A stretch of DNA of 64,000 nucleotides from NCBI RefSeq assembly GCF_000378085.1, contig NZ_KB899216.1:1-64000 (forward strand). The letters are read 5' to 3'. A model generated the notes under the pieces. That model had not been told where the DNA came from. It did no database searches and saw only the letters and a program-made list of their open reading frames with translations. Source of the DNA: Hoylesella loescheii DSM 19665 = JCM 12249 = ATCC 15930. GTDB taxonomy: Bacteria > Bacteroidota > Bacteroidia > Bacteroidales > Bacteroidaceae. The position numbers and the translations under genes were made by a program. Shown piece after piece: positions 48,360-56,610 of the stretch; positions within the stretch are counted from its first letter, which is position 1, and each line of letters opens with the position of its first letter.

Positions 48360-48397
48360 AGCCGATAGAATGCCTTGAAGAAAGGTTTCTATCGGCT
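48360..48397 (+). terminator. Hairpin terminator after the secreted protein
   Basis: AGCCGATAGAA (48360-48370) pairs with TTCTATCGGCT (48387-48397), 11 bp perfect, followed by CACTTTTGCC. It should separate the two secreted-protein genes. Confidence 0.75.
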
Positions 48398-48448
48398 CAC
48401 TTTTGCCTTATTTTATAGCATAAACACTTATTCTTCTTATTTTTTCTT

Positions 48449-50893
48449 ATGAAAAAGCTTTTTCAAAGTATCCTTTTTCTGTTGTTGCTCACAACCTATG
48501 CGCAAGCAAATGATGTTGTCATCGATGGAAAGAGTTATCGTGTAGATACGGTTGCCATATTTAAAGCGGGGCCCGGAACGCAATATATGGCCTTAGAATT
48601 TAAAGGCGCCAAGCGCATGAATGCGTTTTTCTTGAAAGTAGACCTTACCAATCCCTATATCACTTATCGTGCGGCTTTGGGTCGTGACTCGATTTACGGA
48701 GGCGAACAGCCATCGAAAGTCGCTGCCCGAAAAAGCAAAGAGAACGAAGTATATATTGCCGGAACAAACGGCGACTTCTATAATGTGTCTGACTATGTTG
48801 GTATGCCGATTGGTTGCACGGTGGTTAATAATGAGCTGGCCAACAACAATTCGGAGTCTTATCATCGGCAGGTGTTTGCCTTCGACAAGTCGAAAGTGCC
48901 CTATATCGGTAGCATGAGTTATTCGGGAAACCTGCAAATTGGGGCGGATCGTTATGAGATCAATCATGTTAACCACCTGAGAGGGGATAACCAATTGGTG
49001 CTCTACAATCAGTATAACGGACAATATACCCACACGGATGCAAAAGGAACGGAGGTGTTGGTTACGCTGTCTGATGGTGAAACGTGGGAACTGAACAAGG
49101 AAGTTCGTGCAAAGGTGGTTTCGGTTGTACAGAATAAGGGCAACATGCACATACCCGCAGGTAGTGCGGTTTTGTCTGCCAACGGGGAAATTGCCAAAAA
49201 ACTGGCAGCTCTAACTGCTGGAACGGAAGTGAAAATAGCGCTAAACTTGTCTATTGGTGGTGCTACTGCGCCATTTGCTGATGTGATTGGCGGCGATCCA
49301 CGCAGTCCGATGTTGCAGAATGGAACCGTAAATACGACCGAAATATGGAACGAACTGCATCCGCGAACGGGTTTCGGCTACACGCAAGACAAGAAAACGG
49401 CTATTCATTGCGTGGTAGATGGTCGCAGTACGATTTCTGCGGGAGCCAATACTAAGGAGTTGGCTGAAATCATGAAGTTTGTTGGCGCCTACAATGCCAT
49501 GAACCTCGACGGAGGTGGTTCAAGCTGTCTGTTCCTAAAAGATTTTGGTCCGATGAACAAAAACAGTGATGGAAATGAGCGAGCCGTAAGCAATGGCATC
49601 TACGTAGTTTCTACAGCACCCGCCGATAACACGATAACCGAGATCAAATGTCTTCAAACAAAGGTGCGTTTGCCACGTTATGGCATCTACAAACCTACGT
49701 TCTACGGATATAATCGATATGGCGTGCTCGTTTCAAAGAACGTTGAGGGCGTGAAACAAACCGTCGATGCCAAGGTAGGAGAAATCTTAGCAGATGGCAG
49801 CTTCTTTGCTTCGGGAAAGCAATCGGGTGAAATTATTGCCCGTTACAATGGTGCAACGGAGAAAATAGAAGTGGAATTACTACCCGAAGCACCTGTAACC
49901 ATCCGCTTAGACTCTGTTTTGCTCGACAATAAAGTGGCTTATCCCATCGAAGTACAGACAGAAGTGGGTGGTAATGTGTTTAATTTGTATCCTGGCGCAA
50001 TGCAATGGGAAGTTGCCGATCCAACTGTCTGCACCGTCACCGATGGTGTTGTTAAGGGCCTGAAGAATGGTTCGACCATCGTAAAGGGTAGGTTGGGCAG
50101 CTTTACCGACCAAATAAAAGTGAACGTTGAGATAGCCAATAGGCCCACGCTCACCGCTCGTGCGTTTACCGATGCTACGTGGAAGGTAACCCATTCGGCA
50201 AATCTGAAGGATGTTGTCAATGCTCCCACGAAAGACGAGGTTAAAACGACCTTCACATATAATGCAGGACGTAATCCCTATGTAGCCTATAATAACGATA
50301 TTCCTCTTTATAGTCTGCCCGACAGTATTAGGCTTACGTTCAATGCAGGTGAAACGAACATCAGCAAATTAAGCCTTCGTTTTAAGGAGCACAACAGTAA
50401 CATGACCACCATTAACAAAGAGTTTCAGGACTTTAAGAAGAACAAAGACAACACCGTCAGCCTTGCATTGGCCGACTTGATGGACCATCCCAACGATAGG
50501 GGATCCTATCCGTTGCACTTCAATTATATGCAGTTCTCCATCAATGGCTCGGGTATGACGCCTAAGAAAAGTTATAGCATCACCGTTAAAGAGCTTGTGC
50601 TGGTGTATAAAGGCATTACCACAGCCATTGCCCGTCCTGCAAACAACGGTTCACAAAAGGTGTTTGTTGGTGCCGTTAAGGATAATGGGCTAGTGGTGCA
50701 CTTTGATTTCGACAAAGAGCAGCAGGTTCAAATCGAGCTTATCTCCGTATCTGGGAAAGTGTTGCACAAAGCTCGTCTGGGCTTTGTAGGAAAAGGTAGC
50801 CGTGTCATCCCTATGCAACAGTCGGCACCTGGCGTGTATTTGCTGAAAGTGAGCTATGGCAATAAGCACGAAACGATAAAGGTTATGATTTAA
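48449..50893 (+). CDS. Secreted phosphodiester glycosidase (NAGPA-domain) with type IX tail
   Basis: This is an 814-residue secreted protein. Signal peptide about 1-20 (LLLLTTYAQA). Residues about 50-395 are a NAGPA-type phosphodiester glycosidase domain: TNPYITYRAALGRDS, AGTNGDFYNVSDYVGMPIG, HPRTGFGYTQDKKTAIHCVV and the signature NLDGGGSSCLFLKD (about 352). This family removes N-acetylglucosamine from phosphodiester-linked sugars. Ig-like repeats follow (GAMQWEVADPTVCTVTDGVV), and the C-terminus (GKVLHKARLGF; APGVYLLKVSYGNK) is a type A sorting domain. The likely substrate is a cell-surface or host glycan; that is inference. Confidence 0.85.
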   Translation: MKKLFQSILFLLLLTTYAQANDVVIDGKSYRVDTVAIFKAGPGTQYMALEFKGAKRMNAFFLKVDLTNPYITYRAALGRDSIYGGEQPSKVAARKSKENEVYIAGTNGDFYNVSDYVGMPIGCTVVNNELANNNSESYHRQVFAFDKSKVPYIGSMSYSGNLQIGADRYEINHVNHLRGDNQLVLYNQYNGQYTHTDAKGTEVLVTLSDGETWELNKEVRAKVVSVVQNKGNMHIPAGSAVLSANGEIAKKLAALTAGTEVKIALNLSIGGATAPFADVIGGDPRSPMLQNGTVNTTEIWNELHPRTGFGYTQDKKTAIHCVVDGRSTISAGANTKELAEIMKFVGAYNAMNLDGGGSSCLFLKDFGPMNKNSDGNERAVSNGIYVVSTAPADNTITEIKCLQTKVRLPRYGIYKPTFYGYNRYGVLVSKNVEGVKQTVDAKVGEILADGSFFASGKQSGEIIARYNGATEKIEVELLPEAPVTIRLDSVLLDNKVAYPIEVQTEVGGNVFNLYPGAMQWEVADPTVCTVTDGVVKGLKNGSTIVKGRLGSFTDQIKVNVEIANRPTLTARAFTDATWKVTHSANLKDVVNAPTKDEVKTTFTYNAGRNPYVAYNNDIPLYSLPDSIRLTFNAGETNISKLSLRFKEHNSNMTTINKEFQDFKKNKDNTVSLALADLMDHPNDRGSYPLHFNYMQFSINGSGMTPKKSYSITVKELVLVYKGITTAIARPANNGSQKVFVGAVKDNGLVVHFDFDKEQQVQIELISVSGKVLHKARLGFVGKGSRVIPMQQSAPGVYLLKVSYGNKHETIKVMI

Positions 50894-50955
50894 ATTCTAT
50901 CCATATACGCTCTTCAAAGGAGGAAAATCCAAGGAATATATAATAAGGAGTAAAG

Positions 50956-50986
50956 GTGAAAAGATGCACGCGTTGCATCTTTTCAC
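50956..50986. terminator. Bidirectional hairpin between convergent genes
   Basis: GTGAAAAGATGCA (50956-50968) pairs perfectly with TGCATCTTTTCAC (50974-50986), 13 bp, 5-nt loop. It lies between the glycosidase gene (+) and the small membrane protein gene (-). Confidence 0.7.
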
Positions 50987-51040
50987 TGATTGGGTTTGGG
51001 CTTGTTGTTGCAGCAATAGGCCAGCATATATATGATCGGC

Positions 51041-51238
51041 CTATCTCAACCTACGCCCGAAGAAGACGGTAAAGAGTGAGAAAAGGAGGGCAAAGCCTAG
51101 TGTCTCGATTGAGGCAAGGATTCTTTGCGCAGCTATATGTTCGTCGAGAACCATGCTTTCGAGCATTTTCACGACGACGAATATTACGTATGTAACTACG
51201 AATTGAACGGCAAATTGTTTTGTTCTGTTTGGTTTCAT
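51041..51238 (-). CDS. Small membrane protein, function unknown
   Basis: This is a 65-residue ORF with two hydrophobic stretches (FVVTYVIFVVVKMLESMV and IETLGFALLFSLFTVFFG), basic ends and no recognised domain. The composition is like a real two-helix membrane protein rather than a chance frame. It lies between a terminator and the TRIC channel gene. Function unknown. Confidence 0.5.
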   Translation of the reverse strand: MKPNRTKQFAVQFVVTYVIFVVVKMLESMVLDEHIAAQRILASIETLGFALLFSLFTVFFGRRLR

Positions 51239-51375
51239 GGTGTAATATCATTTTGGTTGTGGTTATGGCTTATTATTAATCAAGGTGCTGTTTCGTTATT
51301 TGGCGGATGTAGAAGGTTACTTGCTACATCCGCTCTATTGGCTGTTTTCTTGTTCTCAATGTTGCCTTTCCCCTA

Positions 51376-52020
51376 CTATTCCTTGAGTTTCTCTTCGCGG
51401 AGAATGGGCAGCGAGATGTGATAACGCATGGCCAGGAACCGCACAAGGCAGATGAAGAGGAAGCAGATGATAACCGTTAGGCTTATCTCTACGCGCAAGG
51501 CGTATAACGCCCAATAAAGTAATCCACCCGCGATGCTTGCCATGGCGTATATCTCCTTGCGGAAAATAAGCGGCACGTTGTTGAGCAACACATCGCGAAT
51601 GACACCACCTGCCGACCCCGTGATGCAGCCCATGATGATGGCTACCCAAAAAGGCTGTCCCAAGGCGAGGGCTTTTTGCAAACCTGCAATGGTGAAGAGG
51701 GCAAGCCCGAGTGTGTCGAACACGAACCAAGCATTGTCTAGTCGCCTGACGTATTTGGCGAAAACGATGATGGAGAGGAGAGCCAACACGGTGCAAATCA
51801 TGTAGACCGACGAGGTCATCCAAAAGGGCTTAACGCCCAGCATCATGTCGCGTAACGTTCCTCCGCCAATGGCCACCGCAATGCCACATACCAATCCGCC
51901 GAACCAATCTACTTGTTTGGCCGAGGCATGGCGTATGCCCGATATGGCAAAGGTGAAAGTTCCTACTATCTCTATTATGGTTTGAACGGTCTGAACCAGT
52001 TCTGGATCTCTGTATATCAT
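51376..52020 (-). CDS. TRIC/YadS-type (UPF0126) membrane channel
   Basis: This is a 214-residue integral membrane protein with about seven helices in two homologous halves: GTFTFAISGIRHASAKQVDW...VAIGGGTLRDMMLG and the second repeat LGLALFTIAGLQKAL...CITGSAGGVIRDVLLNNVP. The paired GGGTLRD/GGVIRD motifs are typical of bacterial TRIC (trimeric intracellular cation) channels, also known as the glycine transporter-like UPF0126 family. The frame extends to 52092, but MIYRDPELVQ at 52020 is the usual start. It precedes no clear operon partner. Confidence 0.88.
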   Translation of the reverse strand: MIYRDPELVQTVQTIIEIVGTFTFAISGIRHASAKQVDWFGGLVCGIAVAIGGGTLRDMMLGVKPFWMTSSVYMICTVLALLSIIVFAKYVRRLDNAWFVFDTLGLALFTIAGLQKALALGQPFWVAIIMGCITGSAGGVIRDVLLNNVPLIFRKEIYAMASIAGGLLYWALYALRVEISLTVIICFLFICLVRFLAMRYHISLPILREEKLKE

Positions 52021-52203
52021 TTCTTTTTTATTATCCTGAGAGGGGAAGTGGTGGGCGAGGCGTGTTGTGTTTAGCACCTTGTGCCTATCCAACGTCTGTG
52101 CTTTTTGTAGTCACTGGTCTAGGCGTTGTGTGCTATTTGTTGTCGTCAGTTTGGTTTCAAACCTTGCTGGTAGACGTTTATGCACGCCGTACGCTATGCC
52201 ATG

Positions 52204-53163
52204 TTACAGTCCGTTCACCACGTTTTGGGGTTTGCCGGCGATAAAAGCCTTGGCGTTTTCTATGGCCGTGGCCATTAGTCTACCTCTCGCTTCGGCCGTT
52301 GCCCATGCTATATGGGGCGTGATAAATGCATTGGGCTGTTTCAGCAGTGGGTTGTCGGCCTTCGGTGGCTCGCTACTCATCACGTCGCTGCCATAACCAG
52401 CCAGTCTGCCTTCAGCTAAAGCGTCGGCCACATCAGCCTCATTAACCAGCGGTCCACGACCAGTATTCACCAGAATGGCACCGCGTTTCATCTTTGCTAG
52501 TGACTGGCGGTTAATCATTTCGCGTGTGTTCTCGGTGAGCGGACAGTGCAATGATAGTACGTCGCTTTGGGTAAGCAACTCTTCGAGGTCGGCTTTCTCC
52601 ACGCCTTTGGGCATTTCTTCGGCCTTCTTACTGGTGAGAGCGATAACGCGCATGCCAAAGCTGAGGGCGATGCTCGCCACCTTTTGTCCGATATTACCAA
52701 GGCCTACGATACCGAATGTTTTGCCAGCCAGTTCGCTTAGGGGGGTGTCCCAGTAGCAGAAATCAGCAGCCGCGCTCCATTGTCCCTTACGATTTTGGTC
52801 GGCATAATGCTCTATGCGGTTGGTGATGTTCAGCACATGGGCAAACGTCATCTGTGCAACGCTGTCGGTGCTATATGCTGGAACGTTGGCCACCACGATG
52901 CCACGAGCGCGCGTTTCTTCAACGTCGATGATGTTATAGCCCGTGGCCAGTATTCCAATATATTTGAGTTGGGGTAGTTGTGCAAGCGTTTCGCCCTTCA
53001 ATACCACCTTGTTTGTCAGCACCATATCGGCGTCTTTGGCTCGTGCAATTACCTCGTCGCGCGATGTACGGTCGTATATTTCAACCTCCCCAAAGCTGTT
53101 CAGCTCTTTCCAAGAGTAGTCGCCGGGGTTGGCCGTATAACCATCTAATATTACGATTTTCAT
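52204..53163 (-). CDS. hprA: D-2-hydroxyacid dehydrogenase (glycerate/hydroxypyruvate-type)
   Basis: This is a 319-residue NAD-dependent enzyme. The nucleotide-binding loop GLGNIGQ is at 154-160, and the catalytic Arg236 (VNTGRGPLV), Glu265 (MSSEPP) and His284 (TPHIAW) form the expected triad of the 2-hydroxyacid dehydrogenases. The overall sequence resembles glycerate/hydroxypyruvate reductases of Bacteroidota. Substrate assigned by similarity only; lactate or glyoxylate activity is possible. Confidence 0.85.
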   Translation of the reverse strand: MKIVILDGYTANPGDYSWKELNSFGEVEIYDRTSRDEVIARAKDADMVLTNKVVLKGETLAQLPQLKYIGILATGYNIIDVEETRARGIVVANVPAYSTDSVAQMTFAHVLNITNRIEHYADQNRKGQWSAAADFCYWDTPLSELAGKTFGIVGLGNIGQKVASIALSFGMRVIALTSKKAEEMPKGVEKADLEELLTQSDVLSLHCPLTENTREMINRQSLAKMKRGAILVNTGRGPLVNEADVADALAEGRLAGYGSDVMSSEPPKADNPLLKQPNAFITPHIAWATAEARGRLMATAIENAKAFIAGKPQNVVNGL

Positions 53164-53203
53164 GTTTAAATTTTATTTTATGGGTAAATTATTCCTTTCT
53201 TAA

Positions 53204-53280
53204 TTGACAAGTAAACTAGCTAATAGGGTGGCAAGGGCTTTGCTAGTTGAAAAGCCGACCTGTAAACGAGTTGACAAGGT
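53204..53280. repeat. GTTAACGAGTTGACAAG-type repeat cluster
   Basis: Degenerate copies (AATTGACAAG, CTAGTTGAAAAG, AAACGAGTTGACAAGG) match the motif at 16666-16795 and 36266-36300. It lies in the gap between the hprA and rarA genes. Confidence 0.55.
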
Positions 53281-53339
53281 TGTTGCCCTGTTATGATTTC
53301 GCCCTTATACTTAGCCCAAAACGCTTCTTTGTAGCATGT

Positions 53340-54614
53340 TTATTTTTTCTTTTCGCCCCACAGTTGCACTATTCTTTGATATAGTTTCTCTTCGGAAGGG
53401 GAGTGTTGCGCATACCAGAAACGTGCGTCTTTAAGATCATCGGGCAGGTATTGCTGTTGTGCAAAGTGGCCCTCGTAGTCGTGCGCGTACTTGTAACCGT
53501 TGCCATATCCTAACTGTTTCATCAGCTTGGTGGGTGCATTTCGGAGGTGCAGTGGCACAGGAAGATTGCCCGTTGAACGTGCCGTTTCGAGCGCGGCATT
53601 AATACCTTGATAGGCCGAATTGCTCTTTGCGCTGGTGGCTAGATACACGGCGGCCTCGGCTAAGGGATTTCTACCCTCTGGCCAGCCTATCTTCATCACG
53701 GCATCGAATGCCGCATTGGCGATGAGCAAGGCGTTGGGGTTGGCCAATCCGATGTCTTCGGCTGCGCTAATAACCAGTCGGCGTGCAATGAATTGCGGGT
53801 CTTCGCCACCTTCAATCATTCTCGCCATCCAATAGAGAGCCGCATCGGGGTCGCTGCCACGTATGCTTTTGATGAAGGCCGACACGATATCGTAGTGCAT
53901 TTCACCATCCTTGTCGTAGGCCAAGGGGTTTTGTTGCAGGCATTTCACCACCGTTTCATCGTCTATCAGCACGTTGGCGTTGGCTGGCGAGGCCTCAACC
54001 ACCAGTTCAAGTATGTTTAACAGTTTGCGCGCATCGCCTCCGCTGTATCTTATTAGGGCTGCGTTTTCCTTCATTTCGATGTGTCGCTGCTGCAAAATCA
54101 CGTCGGTTTTCAGGGCGCGTTCTATCAAATCTTCGAGGTCTTCTTTGCTTAGGCTTTGCAGCACATATAGCTGACAGCGCGAAAGCAGTGGGCGAATAAC
54201 CTCAAACGAGGGGTTTTCGGTGGTGGCTCCGATGAGCGTAACGATGCCTTTTTCTACCGCCCCGAGCAGCGAATCTTGTTGCGACTTGCTGAAACGGTGT
54301 ATCTCGTCGATAAAGAGAATGGGCGAATGCGACCCGAAAAAACGTCCGCCTTTGGCCTTTTCTATCACCTCGCGCACGTCTTTAACGCCACTTGTCACCG
54401 CGCTTAGCGTGTAGAAGGGCGTTTCTAGCTTTTTCGCTACGATTTGAGCGAGCGTAGTTTTGCCTACCCCAGGTGGTCCCCAGAGTATGAAAGAGGGTAT
54501 GCGGCCGGCTTCAATCATGTTGCGCAGCACGGCATTTGGCCCTACCAGATGTTTTTGCCCTACGTAATCGTCGAGCGAACGCGGGCGCATTCTTTCGGCT
54601 AATGGTTCACTCAT
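53340..54614 (-). CDS. rarA: Replication-associated recombination protein A (AAA+ ATPase)
   Basis: This is a 424-residue AAA+ ATPase that acts on stalled replication forks. N-terminus PLAERMRPRSLDDYVGQ; Walker A GPPGVGKT at 46-53; Walker B ILFIDEIHRF at about 98; a clamp-loader-like C-terminal domain (IRYSGGDARKLLNILELVVE; HLRNAPTKLMKQLGYG). Length is normal. The promoter -7 box ends only 5 nt before the ATG, so the mRNA is probably leaderless. Confidence 0.93.
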   Translation of the reverse strand: MSEPLAERMRPRSLDDYVGQKHLVGPNAVLRNMIEAGRIPSFILWGPPGVGKTTLAQIVAKKLETPFYTLSAVTSGVKDVREVIEKAKGGRFFGSHSPILFIDEIHRFSKSQQDSLLGAVEKGIVTLIGATTENPSFEVIRPLLSRCQLYVLQSLSKEDLEDLIERALKTDVILQQRHIEMKENAALIRYSGGDARKLLNILELVVEASPANANVLIDDETVVKCLQQNPLAYDKDGEMHYDIVSAFIKSIRGSDPDAALYWMARMIEGGEDPQFIARRLVISAAEDIGLANPNALLIANAAFDAVMKIGWPEGRNPLAEAAVYLATSAKSNSAYQGINAALETARSTGNLPVPLHLRNAPTKLMKQLGYGNGYKYAHDYEGHFAQQQYLPDDLKDARFWYAQHSPSEEKLYQRIVQLWGEKKK

Positions 54615-54619
54615 TGCTG

Positions 54620-54650
54620 CAAAGTTAGCGAAAACGCGCTACACCACAAA
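54620..54650 (-). promoter_or_regulatory. rarA: rarA promoter giving a probable leaderless transcript
   Basis: On the minus strand, TTTG (54650-54647), a 19-bp spacer and TAACTTTG (54627-54620) match the consensus. The box ends 5 nt from the rarA ATG at 54614, so transcription would start at about the ATG. Confidence 0.7.
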
Positions 54651-54697
54651 ATAAAAGAGGCGTAGATTAGTGGCGTGTGAGGGCGCGTTGGATGAGG

Positions 54698-55576
54698 CTA
54701 GGGTCTGTATGTGCTTGGTGGCATTATTGTGGGCGAACTGTTGCGACGCTCGAAAACGGTTTTTTCAAGAATGTCGCGTACCATTTCGCCAACTGGAATT
54801 TCAATGGTGAACTTCTTTGAGATATGGTATTGGGGTGTTAGGATGGGGGATACAATCCATTCGCCACGATAGGGATCGTAACGCCGTTGCACACCAACGT
54901 CAACGCCCCAACGGCCATTGTCGAGGGTGAAAAAACCTCCGTATGCAGAGCTGTTCACGTAGGGAAAGGCAGCCATAGAGAGGTATGGCTGTATGCTATA
55001 ATAGCTGCCGAACAGTGTTGCGCTGGCTTGTGCACTGAAACGGTAGGTTAGCGAACCGCCAATGCCAAATTGTGTGGCTGTATGGAACGTGCAATAACGG
55101 TCGGCCGAGGCGTAAACCGAGAGCGAAAGGTTGTCCCACGAACGACTTAAGCGCAGTTGTGCACCTTGCCTTACCAACATGGCGGGAAACGTTTCGCGGT
55201 AGCTTTGGCCGTAAAAGTCGATGCCTTGCCAACGGCCTAGCTGTCCGTTGCGGTTATAATCGGTTGCTGGTGTGGTGGATAGGCTCATTGCTTGCTTGGG
55301 TATGGGTTGCGATAGGCGCAGGTCCAGACTGTCGTTTGCGCTCCAAAAACGGTTGGCAATGGCGATGGAATCGGCTGTTGATAGTGCTTTTGCTTGGATA
55401 TTGGGTGCTATGGCAGATGTCATTGCAGGGCTTGATGTGGTGTTTGGCTCTGCAAATTGTGGTTTGGGTAACGGCCGTTCAGTGTTTCGCGCCGTCTTTC
55501 GGTGCTTCTTTTGTTCTTGTGCCAAGATGTTTGTGCAATATAACAACACACAAACCAGTATGCAAGCATATTTCAT
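54698..55576 (-). CDS. Predicted outer-membrane or secreted protein, function unknown
   Basis: This is a 292-residue ORF with an N-terminal signal peptide (MKYACILVCVLLYCTNILAQ), a Pro/Ser/Thr-rich linker and then strand-like repeats (LRLSRSWDNLSLSVYASADR, TYRFSAQASATLFGSYYS, GGFFTLDNGRWGVDVGVQRR) that alternate hydrophobic and polar residues as in a beta-barrel. No catalytic motif was recognised. It could be an envelope protein specific to this group. Its start lies upstream of rarA on the same strand (84-bp gap). Confidence 0.55.
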   Translation of the reverse strand: MKYACILVCVLLYCTNILAQEQKKHRKTARNTERPLPKPQFAEPNTTSSPAMTSAIAPNIQAKALSTADSIAIANRFWSANDSLDLRLSQPIPKQAMSLSTTPATDYNRNGQLGRWQGIDFYGQSYRETFPAMLVRQGAQLRLSRSWDNLSLSVYASADRYCTFHTATQFGIGGSLTYRFSAQASATLFGSYYSIQPYLSMAAFPYVNSSAYGGFFTLDNGRWGVDVGVQRRYDPYRGEWIVSPILTPQYHISKKFTIEIPVGEMVRDILEKTVFERRNSSPTIMPPSTYRP

Positions 55577-56051
55577 ATCGTCGGCGTTTGATTGTTACTT
55601 TGTGCACAAAGCATTAGAGATAAGAAGGTTATGTGGATGTTTCTTTTGCGAATTTACGATGTTTTTTCGATATTTGCAACAAATGCGGGCAATTTAACAT
55701 GATGATGGCGCGATGTTTGCTTCAATGTCATTGGTGAGCGAGTGCTTAAAGTAGGTTGTTGATAGGTTGACAAGCTGTAGCCGACGATACTGAATAATGG
55801 CCCACACCATATATATAATACGCGAGGTAGGGATAAGAGATGTTCGCCATGCCGACTATCGCATAGCGCTAGTTGGCGAGACAACTATTCGTTTTTTATC
55901 TAATCTTGTTCAACAAAGCATCGTATCTTATCCTGAGTTCACGCAACGCTTGATACTAGCTTGGCACGATCTAGGCGGTTCGTTCCACAGCCTATCACCG
56001 CCATTAACTCACCCTTCATGCCTCCAAACGCCATCTTTCACTCCTCACCAG

Positions 56052-56189
56052 ATAAGCCCTTGCAGTGAGCTTTTTCAGCTCTCGCTTTGTTACAGCTAAG
56101 TTGGACTCCTGTTCCAGATAAGTTGGAACGGCATTCCAGCTTAACTGGAACTGCATTCCAGATAACTTGGAACAGCCGTCCAAAACATG
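56052..56189 (+). repeat. Four-unit 22-bp palindromic array with leader, copy E
   Basis: The leader (ATAAGCCCTTGCAGTGAGC, TTTTTCAGC, GTTACAGCTAAG) is followed by four units at 56102, 56124, 56146 and 56168. The outer edges are altered (first unit TGGACT-, last unit -GTCCA). Confidence 0.86.
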
Positions 56190-56506
56190 TTTAACACGGC
56201 GGTTAATGTAATAATGCATCATCAGGGCTTAGAACGCGCATTCTCGGAACGATGAAAATGCGAACGACGGAATGGCTAATTGGCGTGTTCGGGATAAAAT
56301 ACCATGTCTCTTGAACAAAACTAGGCCAAGTGAAGAAATGACTATCTCGCCAACTAGTGCAATGCGGCAGTTGGCATAACAATTGGCTTTTATCCCGAAC
56401 TCGCGTATATAAGGCGTGGTTGGCGATGGCATCATGGTCGTTTGCACTTGTTCGTTTGCCCTCGCATTTCACCCTAAAATGGGCATTGAAAAATACCCTC
56501 AATATT

Positions 56507-56537
56507 TTTGGAGTAGACTTTTTTTTTATTAACTTTG
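56507..56537 (+). promoter_or_regulatory. clpP: clpP promoter
   Basis: TTTG at 56507-56510, a 19-bp spacer and TAACTTTG at 56530-56537 match the consensus. The predicted leader to the ATG at 56611 is about 65 nt. Confidence 0.7.
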
Positions 56538-56610
56538 TTGTTCAAACAAGCGGGATAGCTGGCCAATAGGTCCTAAACCGCAAACATCAAGAAAGGATAT
56601 TAGTAAGAAT

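Larger units (their letters stand above)
55577..56610. other. Non-coding region with dispersed palindromes
   Basis: It holds an alternating AT stretch (ACACCATATATATAATACGC, about 55803-55822), palindrome copies at 55849-55878 and 56348-56376, the 22-bp array at 56052-56189 and the clpP promoter. Around the second palindrome are outer inverted arms GTTCGGGATAAAA (about 56298) and TTTTATCCCGAAC (about 56388). No gene is supported. Confidence 0.55.
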
